From: Penium margaritaceum
Lineage: Eukaryota; Streptophyta; Zygnematophyceae; Desmidiales; Peniaceae
DNA: 64,000 nucleotides
Assembly (NCBI GenBank): GCA_023375785.1
Contig: SZWC01009501.1
Coordinates: 1-64,000, forward strand
Direction: 5' to 3'
This document shows positions 34,623-45,603 of the stretch, one piece after another. The notes beneath the pieces were generated by a model. That model was not told the DNA's origin. It saw only the letters and a list, made by a program, of their open reading frames with translations, and searched no databases. The position numbers and the translations under genes are program-made. Position 1 is the first letter of the stretch. Every line of letters starts with the position of its first letter.

Positions 34623-36330
34623 CGGACAACGTGCGTCTGCATTGATTTTAGCTGAGAAGCAAGACGGGCAGGGGAGGGCCGTCGGGAAGGCCGGGCAGCA
34701 CTCGGAATCCTGTTCGTGAGCAGAAACGGATGTGCCTGGAGAGAACGATGACGTGCAGCTGGAGGAATCGCTCGATGCTGGTCTTTCAACGGACCAAGAA
34801 GCTAGGCCCTGGATGGTTCTTCGTTGGTGTACATGGGCAGAGCGATCCATGATTAGTGTAATACTGATTCCTTTTTATATTGTGCTGCAGGTGATTATGT
34901 TGTACGATGCGCAGTGCTCCCAATGGCTTAGTGAGGCCCAGAATATGACAACGGCCTGGATGAACAGTGGAAGTTGGCAGGTGGTGGGTGGATCTCGGGC
35001 GCAGCACTTGCACGACAGAACCCGGTGTCACGGTCGCTCGGGGTTGAAGAGTTCAGCGTCGAGATTGCACGATTTAGGAGCGTGGACTGATGCAAGTGCT
35101 GCGTTAGATACCTCGGCTAGCATTGGCGTCTGTGTTTCGAACAATGGATTTGAGGGCAGAGTGCGGCGCTTAATACGATCGATTCAGGGTTGCGAAAGGC
35201 CGATCGGCACGCTGATACGTGGCGCGGACGTGACGTCATCACCATCTCGTCAGCGAGAGAGTGGGGAACGGAAGCGACAGGGGAGGTGGTCTTCGGGCTG
35301 TGCACCCGCTATCATCGCGTTGGGTGTCTATGGCCGACTCGGCCGCCCAGAAGAAATAAAATCGTTTTTTTTGGAAAGCGGCGGCCGCTTCGGGAGCTCT
35401 CCAATTTCCCCAGCTTTCTACGTCCCGCCGGCGCAGCCCGGCGGAATCCGTGATGAATTCGAGGAAGGGAGAGACGGAGGGTAAGGGAGGAGGGCAGATG
35501 AGCGGGAGAGGCAAAGGGAGGGGTCGGTTGAAAGACGGAAATATATATTTGTTCCGAAGCGTACCCTTTACAGGCATTGTTGGACATGAATGGCAGGTCC
35601 TATGTACATTGATGGTCGCCCAACGGAGCACAGCTGTGCTATCGCTTGAACCTGGATCATGGTGTATTCGATAGGTCCAATCGGTTTTCTTGCTCTCTCG
35701 AAAAAATGATTTCTCTTCTAACGAACTTAAAGGCCACAAGGAGTGGCCAGTCTGAATGTCGGGGATTTCGTCTCCGATAGGCAAAGAAAGACGAGGATGA
35801 GTCTTCAATCGGCATCACGAAGCGTGGTCGATGCCCCGACAGCTACTCCATAATCATTCTGAAGCGTCGTTTCCGATAAAACGTCCCTCAGGTCCATCGA
35901 TCCATGTCATATGGTTAGGATTTCGGAGGCTAGCCATTTCTCTTACAAACAGCAAAGCTAGCCAGAAGACGCAAACAAAGCTCGAGGAAATGCGATCCAG
36001 ATAATGTAATAATGAACACTCCCGCACTGCTCTCCAAAACTTGCCGCAGCTCGAACAGCACGGAAACGTCACGCAAATTTTCTCTTCTTGCTTTGGAGAT
36101 GTTGCAAGAAGAAAGCAATGCTCCAAAGGTCGAAATTGAGCGTTTTAAGGGCGATTTCGTTGCACTTTTGGACGCGGGCGGCGATTGCGCACATCCATTG
36201 TGAGGCGGTCTCAAACCTGACGGCGCCGGCGTACATCAGCGGGGAAGAGCATTGACAAGTGGAGCATTCAATCAGTTTTTGCCACAGCTGGAGGTCTCCA
36301 GAGTCTGTGATAGCTGTGCCTTCTCGTTAC
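34623..36330. other. upstream region of XTH, no recognised gene
   Basis: GC-rich, with long frames open on both strands (for example 34732-35484 plus and 35239-35808 minus), none with a recognisable domain. Given the direction of the XTH gene, its first exon, 5' UTR or promoter may lie here. I see no clear TATA box or signal-peptide exon that I would defend. Confidence 0.4.
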
Positions 36331-36340
36331 ATGTCCGAAA
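36331..36340. repeat. target-site duplication, left copy
   Basis: ATGTCCGAAA stands directly before the first base of the inverted repeat at 36341 and is repeated exactly at 37964-37973. Confidence 0.9.
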
Positions 36341-37963
36341 GAGGTCTTTTCGTTTACGGCCCGCGGTTCGGATGCTTTTTTCGAGTCGTGACCCTTGACC
36401 GCGAGCGGCCCGAATTCGCGGCGCCGCGAGGGACACGTTCTCGAGGCGTCCACGCGAAATCGCGTTTTTAACGGGCCGTGGCCCTTCGTCTCAGCAGAAT
36501 TACGGGAGATTTTCTACATAGGACGCAAAAGAAGAGAGGTAACCTCCATCACCACCAGTTCATAAATTAGGTACCTTTATGACAATATTTCCGACGTCTA
36601 AGCTAAATATGCCACGCTTTCCGATTTTGAACCCAATATCAGCCACGAATCTCTTTGTGTGACGAAGACATGCCACTAGGGCCAAACAACATGTAATAAA
36701 TATATCCCACAAAAACTTCATTTTGTTTGACGTACACGAGTCCCTCATCCATCTACGTGGGTATTTTGTCATATATTTGATGGATCACCACGTGGTGACT
36801 TCTGAAGAAGGCGTGAAACTGGGAGGAGGGGGGAAATCGAGGGAGGGGGAGGTGGGCGAGTTGGCTTCTCAAAACTCTTGGAAGGCGATGATCACCTTTG
36901 CACCAAAGAAGAAAGGGTCGTTTGCTTTAGCTTGAACGACTTTGTGAAGACTTATTACAAAATGCATATACATATAAGTAAAGTATCAAGACAAATATAG
37001 ACATAGATATAGATATATTTATACATAGACATATATATAGATATATATAAACATAGATATGGATATAAACATGGATCTTTGTATAGGTATAAACATACTT
37101 TTGAAAGGAGCCCTCCCCGTCTTTTCAGTAATGAATTTTAGCAGTAGGGCTCGTTTCAAAAGCATTTCTATATCTATATTAATATCTATATCTATATCTA
37201 TATTTATATCTATATCTATATCTATATCTCTATCTCTATCTATATCTATATATATATATATATATTTCTAATGTATACATAAGTCTATATCTATTCCTAT
37301 ATTTGTCTTGATATATTTAAATATTTATATATATATTTATTTCGTAATAATTCTTCACAAAGTCGTTCAAGCTAAAGCAAACGACTCTTTCTTCTTTGGT
37401 GCAAAGGTGATCATCGCCTTCCAAGCGTTTTGAGAAGCCAACCCGCCCACCTCCCCCTCCCACGATTCCCCCCTCCTTCCTCTTACACACCTTCTCAAGA
37501 ATTCACCGTGTGGTGATCCATCAAATGTATGACAAAATACCCACGTAGAAGGATGAGGGACTCATGTACGTCTGGTACAAACAAAATGCCTTTTTCCGGG
37601 ATATATTATTACATTTTGTTTGTCCCTAGTGGCATGTCTTCGTCACACAAAGAAATTCGTAGCTTATCTTTGTTCAAAATCGGAAAGCGTGGCATATTCA
37701 GTTTAGAAGTCCGAAATCTTGTCATATAGTTATCTAATTTATGAACTGGTGGTGCCAGAAATTACCTATCTCCTTTTGCGTCCTTTGTAGGAAATCTCCC
37801 GTAATTCTGTTGCGACGACGGGCCACGGCCCGTCAAAAACGCGTTTTCGCGAGGATGCCTTGAGGACGTGACCGTCGCGGCGCCGCGAATTCGGGCCGCT
37901 CGCGGTCAAGGGTCACGACTCGAAAAAAGCATCCGAACCGCGGGCCGTAAACGAAAAGACCTC
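36341..37963. mobile_element. Mutator-like foldback element, non-autonomous
   Basis: Two inverted arms of about 620 bp (36341-36965 and 37341-37963) both begin GAGGTCTTTTCG. The first ~85 bases are identical between arms and later parts differ by scattered substitutions. The arms surround an AT-rich (ATAGATAT)n spacer at 36967-37340. A perfect 10-bp direct repeat flanks the element. Long TIRs plus a 9-11-bp duplication are the hallmarks of the Mutator superfamily. No transposase frame exists inside, so it would need an enzyme from elsewhere. The frame reading SISISI... at 37059-37271 is microsatellite. Confidence 0.88.
36967..37340. repeat. (ATAGATAT)n microsatellite, palindromic
   Basis: The left half reads ATAGATATA-type and the right half TATCTATA-type, so the spacer of the foldback element is itself roughly palindromic. 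Confidence 0.9.
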
Positions 37964-37973
37964 ATGTCCGAAA
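37964..37973. repeat. target-site duplication, right copy
   Basis: ATGTCCGAAA, identical to 36331-36340. Confidence 0.9.
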
Positions 37974-38735
37974 CCTACCGCGAAACGTTGACGTGCAGAT
38001 CTGGCGTTTCAACTCACGGGCAAGTCAATTGCAACGTGGAAATTTCTGCTTACGGTCCATCACGGGTTCATGAAAGGCTTTGTCAAACATACGTCAGCAT
38101 TCCAGGCTTTCATTTTCCACGATCCTGGGCAATGTTGGCTGATTCAACGGCCTGTGTTAAGTTCTCAAGAAAAAACGCCATCCATCTACCTTGAACCGCT
38201 AGATCTTCATCTGTGCTCAAGGCGAACGTTCAGGCTCACTTGCATGGAACGACATGCTGAACACCGTAACTCGACTTGAAGAATTTTCCCCAACACAAAC
38301 ATGCTCCGAAGCACAGAAAGTTTAGTTTGCGTAGAAAATCTACGATGTTTGGCAGCTGAACCAGAACAGTGTACCACAAAATGAAATCAATGTGGAGAGC
38401 AGAGAACCATCCAATCCCCTCTTGAGTTGTTTGCTTGCACGGCTATTGAAAAAGGTATTCACTCTAAACAAGTGAAATCGTTCGTCAGCTTTCGATTTTA
38501 GGAATTCCCATCGGTGGAAGCGCGTCGTGCACGCCAAGGCGAAGGTCGACGGCCTCCCTCGCGGAGGAAGGAGAGAACATGCGAAATGTTCAAGCGTCGC
38601 TAGTCTTTGTCGCACGTCCCCCTGCAGGGAGGCAGAGAGTCATCCCAAGGCGCCGAGAAAATGGCTCGCTCGAAACTTGTGTGCAGACCAACGATGCAAG
38701 GCGAGTGTCGTGACCATCGCCCTCACGACGCCGGT
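37974..38735. other. no recognisable gene
   Basis: Unique-looking sequence between the foldback element and the possible exon at 38.7 kb. Short open frames only. Confidence 0.4.
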
Positions 38736-38945
38736 TTTTTGAGGTTTGTAAGGATGTCGGACAACTGCAAGAGAGTGTCGGGAACTTCCAGGTTTGCAGC
38801 ATTCCCGCGCCACGCTGAACGAACTCCATCGAGGCGGGAAACGGCAGCTGCAATGCTACTTTCGTCCGGAAGAATGATGGCATTGTCCAGAAGGACATTG
38901 TCGGTAAAAAAATTACCAACGAGGAAGTGACTATACATCCAAACA
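38736..38945 (-). CDS. possible host exon, unrecognised
   Basis: The minus strand encodes a non-repetitive, soluble-protein-like stretch (NFFTDNVLLDNAIILPDESS, followed by AAAVSRLDGVRSAW and later LLQLSDILTNLKKP). Composition looks like real protein, unlike most shadows here. No family was recognised. The upstream side runs into an AT microsatellite and no start codon can be chosen. It may be an exon of a host gene interrupted by long introns, or a transposon relic. Confidence 0.25.
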
Positions 38946-38949
38946 ATCC

Positions 38950-38990
38950 AATATATATATATATATGTATATATATATGTATATATCCCC
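38950..38990. repeat. (AT)n microsatellite
   Basis: Alternating AT/GTATATAT run. Confidence 0.9.
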
Positions 38991-39318
38991 ATATACACGT
39001 TACAATAATGAATTCAGCCATATCCAAATTTGTGATTTTTTTCAGTCACGAAGTATCCCTATTTTTTTCCTTTCTACATCCACTTTTCAGAATATTTTCT
39101 TTCCCCTGTTTTCCGTACCACCTTGTCCACCTTTGGGAGCTCGTCCAAAATGCGAGACTCGCCCCTTTAGTGAACAGGATGCGTGTTATACATGCTTTTC
39201 ATTCAGTTCACGAAAGAATAATTGAGAAAAGCAAGACCTACCGTGCAATGGCACATCCCACTTGGCAGATGTGCAAAGATTGCAAGCTAACGACATTTGT
39301 TTTTTGGATGGAGTACTT
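38991..39318. other. no recognisable gene
   Basis: A short unique-looking stretch before the hairpin element. Confidence 0.4.
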
Positions 39319-39560
39319 ACATACCCATGGTTTCGCCAGATTTAGCAGCGATGTCCATGGTTTTTAACGACATAACAGCGATGCCCATATTTGTCCTTCT
39401 TCGAGCGAAAATGGGCACGACTATCATATATCTCATGTATTCACCAGATTCGACATGGATTTCGACTCCAACGACGGAGCCGAACTTCGCCCACCATCGC
39501 GAGCTTGCAGGAGGGGTTCCGCGGCGAAACCTCCCTGCGAGCTTGCGATGGCACTGCCAA

Positions 39561-39880
39561 ACCCCCCATTTAAACTAGGGGGTTTGTCGTAGGTTTGGGG
39601 GGGTTTGCTAGATGCGGCGTACGTGTGATAAAAGAAAGGGAATCTGCGGGGGCAAGTAAAAAAATAAAACCCCAACCCTCCATTTAAACTAGGAGGCTTG
39701 TCGTAGTTTTGGGGTGGTTTGCAAGATGTGGCGCACGTGTGATAAATGAAAGGGAATCTGCCGGGCCCCGCTATCGCGGGGCCCGGCAGATGCCCGGGCA
39801 AGTAAAAAAAAAAACCCCAAACCCCCCAGTGTCACTAGGGGGTTTGTCGGATATTGGGGGGGGGTTGCGAAATGCAGCAT
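39561..39880 (+). repeat. tandem unit with C-run/G-run pairs, three copies
   Basis: Each unit reads CCCCCC, about 14 bases, then GGGGGTTTGTCG, a second G-run (GGGGGGG or GGGGTGG) and a TTTGC block. Starts are at about 39561, 39675 and 39821 (spacings 114 and 146; the longer spacing contains the central hairpin). Two further units occur at about 41704 and 41835 in copy II. Confidence 0.75.
39758..39789. repeat. central perfect hairpin
   Basis: CTGCCGGGCCCCGC, a four-base loop TATC, then the exact reverse complement GCGGGGCCCGGCAG. The equivalent loop in copy II is the insertion point of the copia element at 41940. Related modules occur near 41786, 40950 and 58145. Confidence 0.9.
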
Positions 39881-39888
39881 ACCATGTC

Positions 39889-40019
39889 GCGAGTTTTGGA
39901 GTTCGCACTTGCGAACTCCGAAACTCGCAACATTGCGACTTCTGACATCGGTGAGGCCGGTGTCAGAAGTCGCTGACTTCGCTCTCGAAGTTGGTGACGC
40001 CCGACTTCGAGAGCGAAGT
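39889..40019. repeat. three back-to-back hairpins
   Basis: Stem 1: 39889-39907 with 39910-39928 (19 bp, one mismatch, 2-base loop). Stem 2: 39935-39951 with 39957-39973 (17 bp, one G-T type mismatch, 5-base loop). Stem 3: 39976-39994 with 40001-40019 (19 bp, one mismatch, 6-base loop). The three follow each other with gaps of only 2-6 bases. Confidence 0.92.
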
Positions 40020-40120
40020 TGAATCCCGTTTTCGGTCGCTTATTCGAAAATATGGGCACCCCTGTCATGTCGATTTCGACTATGGACAACGCTGCTAAAT
40101 CTGGCGAAACGTTGGGCATC

Positions 40121-41414
40121 GGAGCATTTGGAACCTTGTTTTTTTAGGTTGGCGCACGGCATCTCGGGCCCTCGCTCATGGCCTCGACAGGGGCCGACTA
40201 CAAGCAACGTGGAGGGTATTCCTTGATCTTACTTGATAAGGTTCAATCGAGACCGCCGATCCACACTGAGCTCCATCTTGACCCTTCGAACAATCCGGCG
40301 CGACACAAGAGAAGTGGACCACAATTGAGCTCGATTGAAAAATAGCCATAGAAGACACGAAAACTAGTTCGCATCAAAGCCAATAGTATAATAAACGTTT
40401 CAAACCCGAAAAAAACAGTCAATAAACAAATAAATACATATATGATTATGTGATTTCAATTAGATTTTATCATTTGATTTGAACTATCATTAATTTGAAA
40501 CATATGAGCAGCTTTTGTAACACTGTGGTTTAGTAAATATACAAATGAAATTGTTTTCATTTCTTCCATCGTTTCTACCCAACGTAAGAATTCGTAGGAA
40601 ACCTCGATTCAGACTTAATCTTCATTTCCATATCCTTTTTTCTTCTTCTCGATTCATTCTACACGTATGTTGGTCGTACTTCAAACCCATGCACGCCTTG
40701 CGTGCAGCCTTGCACTCTTGTTGCTCTTTATTAACGCTCTATCCAACAAGCATGCCAAAAAAATGTTACATCTAAATGAACACGCTATGTCGACGTCGCG
40801 TGCCATCCAGCGTCAGCATGCAAACGTCGTCAAACATGAAATAAAAGTCACAAACCCCGCAATAGAGAGGTTTGTGACTTTCCTTGCGAGTTTTTGCAAG
40901 GGTTTTGGTTGGAGGGTCCGAAACGCCCCAATTTGTTGAAAGGGAACCTGCTCAGCTTTGCTACCACGAGGGCTAGTAGGAACCCGCACAAAAAAAGAAA
41001 GCCCTAAAACTCTGATGTGTAATTTGGGGTAGGGTTGGAAAGCGGTTTGCACGTATTAAAATGTGTTTTTTTTTTCCGAAAAACAATCTTTCAGAAAGCC
41101 GTTTTCGCTCGATCGTGATCGACCGATTAACTTCTTTTTCTTTCTGACTCGGAAAACCCGATTCATGTTTTTAGGTTTTTCTGTTTGCGCCGGCTCCGCC
41201 CGCGCAAGCATAGAAAACCCTAAATCCGCCAATGGGGGTTTGCAAGTCCAAGAAAAATAGGGCCGATCGCTCAATCGAGATTCTCGTGACAACTCGGAAG
41301 GCAGATCACCCCCTTGCTTCGCTTGATCACTGACTTGCATCGTTGATAGGGAATGGTCATTATAGGGGCATGGCATGAACTTCTTTTAACTTTTGGGATA
41401 GGACGTAGTCGTAA
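40121..41414. other. no recognisable gene; small hairpin at 40844-40881
   Basis: No coding signal. AAAGTCACAAACC (40844-40856) pairs with GGTTTGTGACTTT (40869-40881). A diverged relative of the central hairpin module lies near 40945-40995, so part of this stretch may be an older decayed member of the hairpin element family. Confidence 0.5.
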
Positions 41415-41939
41415 CATGTCCATCGTTTCGGTCCACATATCAAGGATTTCCATAGTCGAAAAGGACTTGCACGCGGTGTCTAGAGTCGAAAACGGAAAAA
41501 CTGCGATGTCCATAGTCGGAAACGACATGACAGCGGTGCCCATGTTTTTCATCGCTCGAGCCAAAACGGGCAGGGTTGATATACATTTCACATAAACATT
41601 ACATTTGACATGTTTTTGGACTACGAGCTTCGCCGGTCGTCGCGAGCTCGCAGGAGGAGTTCCGCGGGGAAACCTCCTTACGGGCTCCCCATGTCCCTGC
41701 AAAACCCCCCATTTAAACTAGTGGGTTTGTCGTAGGTTTGGGGGGGTTTGCAGGATGTGGCGCACGCTAGGCATCTGCCGGGCCCCATGGTGGCGGGGCC
41801 TGGCTGATGCCAGGGCAAGACAAAAACAATACCCAAACCGCCGATTGTGACTAGGGGTTTAGCATGTTACTGGGGGGGTTTGCAACATGCGGCGCACGTG
41901 AGATAAAAGCAAGGCAATCTGCCGGGCCCCGCTACCGCG
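41415..41939. mobile_element. hairpin-array TIR element, copy II, left part
   Basis: Contains the left inverted repeat (from about 41415), made of ~38-base subrepeats around GTCCATAGTCGAAAAC, then two tandem units and the central hairpin up to its loop. The sequence continues at 50908 on the other side of the copia insertion. Confidence 0.8.
41935..41939. repeat. target-site duplication, left copy
   Basis: CCGCG, repeated at 50903-50907. The uninterrupted relative at 39758-39789 has a single TCGCG at this place. Confidence 0.85.
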
Positions 41940-42794
41940 AGCTAGAAAACCTAGGTAACAGGTTGGGACAGCATGCGTTGTTGATGCAGCATGCGGGCTT
42001 CTACGCTCGCTGCTTAGAGTCTGCTGCCCCCTCACTCTGCTGCTGTAGAGTCTAAGTCTGGAAGCTCTGGGTTTGTTTCTCTGAAACGTCCGCGCCAGTG
42101 TTAGCGCCAGAAAGCAGCTGAAAACTGAAAGTGACTGATTCGGAATGAAGAATGAGCAACAACGGGAGACCCCTCCAAGTTCTAGCTCCCTCCCACTAGT
42201 ATAGAACTTGTTACTCAGCTAACCAGCCAATCAGAAAATAGTCTAGGACCTATTTTCTGGCAGGCAGGGTTATCTCGGTGTGCTGTGCCAGACGCCTGAC
42301 AGCCCAAAACCCGGGCGTCGTCCGTTTTGCCTGAAAACTGGACCACACTATAGTACCGCCACTGCGAACGCATTCGTGCCGTCAGAATTGGCTAGAAAAA
42401 TAGCAGTAAAGAATTATGGCTGCCCGAACCCAGGCAGTGCCTACGACATTCAACGATGCCAAACGGGGCCATACAGCATGAGACATGGAACCTAGGCACC
42501 ACATGATGCTGTAGATGCAATGCCACAGCCAGACAAAGCACTAGGCGCATGCAGACTGCATTTGCAGTGGCAGCGACCACCGGCGGCCCGACCACCGAGG
42601 ACGCCTGTCGATGGAGCTGAGTGCATCGCCAGGGGGAGGAGGTTCCAGCGATGGGTGAGTGGGCCTCAACGTGCGTCGGCTCCACCGAGCCACACTCCAG
42701 CGACATCAATTCTTGCCGATAGTCATCTGCACGCCGATGTACACAAGCCGGGAGGACACAACAGAGTACAATGAGAGATGCACGAAAACCAACA
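41940..42794 (-). repeat. copia 3' LTR
   Basis: Direct repeat of 50043-50902, about 855 bp, starting TGTTGGTTTTCG on the minus strand. A purine-rich stretch (minus strand CATGGGG) precedes it. Confidence 0.92.
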
Positions 42795-42900
42795 CACCCC
42801 ATGACTCATAAGCGTAGTGCACATGTGCGGGCAGAGACACAGTCAACGACCAAACTCCTCCAGGCCAAGCAGAAATGCAAGCAGGGACTGAGACAGTCAC

Positions 42901-43632
42901 TCACGGACGCATGCCGACTGAAATCACAGCCTTCTTGAACGAGTTGCGCTTCAGTGCCTTGGTCAAGAAGTCAACCAAATGACGTGCTGTCTCAATCCAC
43001 ACGATGCTGATGTTGCCGTCATGCAACAACGAACGCACATGGTGATACTCAATGTTGATGTGCTTTGTACGTGTGTGATGCACGCTGTCATTGTCGGCGA
43101 TGGCCATGGCACTCTCATTGTCACAATGCAACGTGATGGATGCGAAGGACTGACGCAACTCGGACAACAGATGATGCAACCACACACTCTCACACGCGCC
43201 TGAGCCAAGAGCAACGTACTCAGCCTTAGCAGTGTTGCGTGCAACACACCCCTGCTTGCCACTGTGCCAGGACACAACTATGCCGCCAATGAGAAAGATC
43301 CAGCCTGTGCGGCTGTTACCGTTCGGACTGCCGGCCCAGTCACTAATGGTGTAGCCCATCGCAACAACAGACGGCTGACGGGAGAACATGAGACCTCGTC
43401 GAGGAGTCGAGAGGACATAGCGCAGTACTCGGATTGCGGCCTCATAGTGGAGGTCACGCAGCTCCTGAGAGAATCGGGCTAGGAGGTTCACAGCGAACGC
43501 GATGTCTGGGCGCGTCGTCGTCACCAGAAACATAACTGACCCGATGGCTTGCACGTACGTGGTCATGTCAACTGGCTCACCCACAACGGCTGGGTCAGGA
43601 TTCTTCAGCTTCACCTGGCCATCGGGTGACAT
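42901..43632 (-). pseudogene. copia RT end and RNase H
   Basis: A 243-codon open frame on the minus strand. It has the RT/RNase H junction (TTTRPDIAFAVNLLARFSQ) and RNase H blocks (WHSGKQGCVARNTAKAEYVA, HCDNESAMAIADN, HHTRTKHINIEYH), ending with the usual VDFLTKAL tail. The order and spacing are standard for Ty1/copia. Treated as a fossil part. Confidence 0.9.
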
Positions 43633-44689
43633 GGGTGAGGATGCGCTCTACACGAGTGGCAGGTCCTCCGCAAAGCGGGTGGACAGTGTTTGCAGATAGG
43701 CGACCTTGTGGATGTGTAGGACGCCGTGGGAGCGATCATGCTCGAGCTCCATGCCCACGAAGACTCTGGCAGATCCGAGGTCCTTCATCTGGTAGGCGGC
43801 GTGTAGCAGGTCCTTGAAACGCTGGATGACAGCCGTGTCTGGCGACGCAATGAGCAGATCGTTGATGTAAACCAGAACAGTGGCGAAAGTCTGGCCTCAC
43901 GGACTGACAAACAGTGCGCAGTCGGTGGTGCTGCGTTGGAGCTCGCCACAAAGTAGCGTGCTACTGATTTCTTCCTTCTTGCATCAAGGCAACAACTTCA
44001 GGCCATAAAGGGCCTTGCGCAGTTGCCAAACTCTCCCAGTGCCATCGTCCAAGCCTGGGGGCTGCACCACGTAGAGCTCCTTACCCTCCAGTGAACCATG
44101 AAGAAACGCATTGCTTACATCCATTTGATGCAGCTCCCACCCATGCTGGGCGACCAGGCTGATGAGTGCCCGGCTAGTGGAGAACCGGTCAACTGGGGCA
44201 AAGATCTGGTCGTAATCGACCCCAGGAATCTGGGCAAACCCCTTGGCTGTAAGGCGGGCCTTGTACTTGTCCAAGGACCCATCGGGCTTCCACTTGCACC
44301 AAAAGACCCACTTGGCGTCGATGACCTTCCGTCCTGGAGGAAGGTCGACGAGGTCGTGCGTGTGGTGCGATCGGATAGCGACAAGCTCATCGGCACAGGC
44401 AGCGTCCCAGTGTGCGGCATCAAGAGAGGCTCATGCCTCGCGCAGGGTGTCTCGGTCCCCCGGGCGTGCTGTGGAGCGGACTGAGAGAGCGTGTGTATCT
44501 CGAGCCCCAGGTGGGATGCGCGTGAGTGTAGCCATGACTGCGTACCGATGCTCATGATGAAGCATGGCGTAGCCCAGTTCGGAGCTTGGGTGAAGGTCTG
44601 CAATGATGGTCGAGATGGTCAAGCCGAGGGCCTTGGTGGCAGGATCCCCACTCACAACCGTGGGAGTGGAGGAGACATGTGGAGCCATG

Positions 44690-45480
44690 AGGGGTCAAGG
44701 CACCACGGAGCACGGTGCGACAGTCTGCGCGCTCACTGACGGTCTAGGTCGGAGGCTGCCGCCTGGGCTGCACGTGTAGCGTAGTAGGGCAGGCGATGGC
44801 ACTGAGTCCGCCGGGACAATGGAGGCGGATGAGGTTGCTGGCCTGGAGGGGCCCGCGAATGTAACCAGGGCTGCTGGCCCGACTGGAGCGACCGGAGCTA
44901 CTGGCCCGGAGGGGCCAGCGGACGCAACTGGGGTTGCCCGTCCGGAAGGACCAGCACATGCGACTGGGGTGGGCGGCCCGGAGGGACCAGCAGACACGAC
45001 TAGGGCTGCTGGCCCAGAGGGACCAGCGGACGCAACTAGGGCTGTTGGCCCAGAGGGACCAGTGGACACAACTGGGCTGACGGCTCAAAGGGACCAGCGG
45101 ACGCGATTGGGGCTGCCGGCATGGAGGGACCAGCGGACGCGACTGGGGCGGCCGGCCTAGAGGGACCAGCGAACGCGACTGGGGCTGCCGGACCGGAGGG
45201 ACCAGCGGAGGCGACTGGGGCTGTTGGCCCGGAGGGACCAGTGGACACAATTGGGGTTGCCGGCTCGGAGGGACCAGTAGACGCAACTGGGACTGCTGGC
45301 CCAAAGGGACCAGTAGACGCGAGTGGAGTCGGCGGCTTGGAGGGACCCGCGACTGTAACTAGGGCTGCCGGCTCAGAGGGAGTGAGGGATGTGTCACTCG
45401 GAAGCGACAGGATGGAGGACGGAATCACCACTCCCCCACGCGACGGGATGGACACGGACGAGCCAGAGCGGATGAGATCG
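44690..45480 (-). repeat. 36-bp minisatellite in the copia integrase-RT linker
   Basis: About 15 tandem units of 36 bp from about 44842 to 45375. In the coding (minus) direction they read as 12-residue units of the type AGPSGPAAPVAS. In the other direction they read GPEGPADATRAA, which is also open. A Pro/Ala/Gly/Ser-rich low-complexity linker between integrase and RT is common in copia; an ordered minisatellite of this size is not. Confidence 0.85.
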
Positions 45481-45603
45481 TGAGGAAACAGGTCCTTGAA
45501 GAAGAGTGCGTCCCGGAACTCAACGATGCAGTGCCGGGAGGGATCCCAGAAGCGCCAGGCCTTGGACTGACGAGGGACGTCCGTGGGAGGCGAGCTTGCC
45601 GCC

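Larger units (their letters stand above)
39320..40120. mobile_element. hairpin-array TIR element, copy I
   Basis: The ends form inverted repeats of about 95 bp: left GTTTCGCCAGATTTAGCAGC at 39330, the same sequence in reverse complement at 40092-40111. Inside are a diverged tandem unit with C-run/G-run pairs (three copies at about 39561, 39675 and 39821), a central 14-bp perfect hairpin (39758-39789) and three adjacent long hairpins (39889-40019). There is no coding capacity, so it is non-autonomous. Flanks GGAGTACTT (39310) and GGAGCATTT (40121) could be a decayed 9-bp duplication. A second copy lies at 41415-51230. Superfamily unknown. Confidence 0.75.

Noticed and set aside
33902-34850. 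Long open frames crossing the N gap on both strands (up to 471 codons)
   Set aside because: The gap has no stop codons by construction. Only the 33435-34205 part has real sequence evidence (XTH).
37059-37271. Open frame reading SISISI...YIYIY
   Set aside because: Pure translation of the ATATCT microsatellite in the foldback spacer.
39758-39789. Helitron 3'-terminal hairpin
   Set aside because: The hairpin lies in the middle of an inverted-repeat element and is not followed by a CTRR end.
44842-45375. CRISPR-like array
   Set aside because: The 36-bp units are contiguous and coding-like, without unique spacers, and sit inside a eukaryotic retroelement.
44819-45483. Plus-strand collagen-like protein (GPEGPADATRAA repeats)
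   Set aside because: Antisense reading of the minisatellite in the copia linker; no start context or flanking protein sequence supports a gene.
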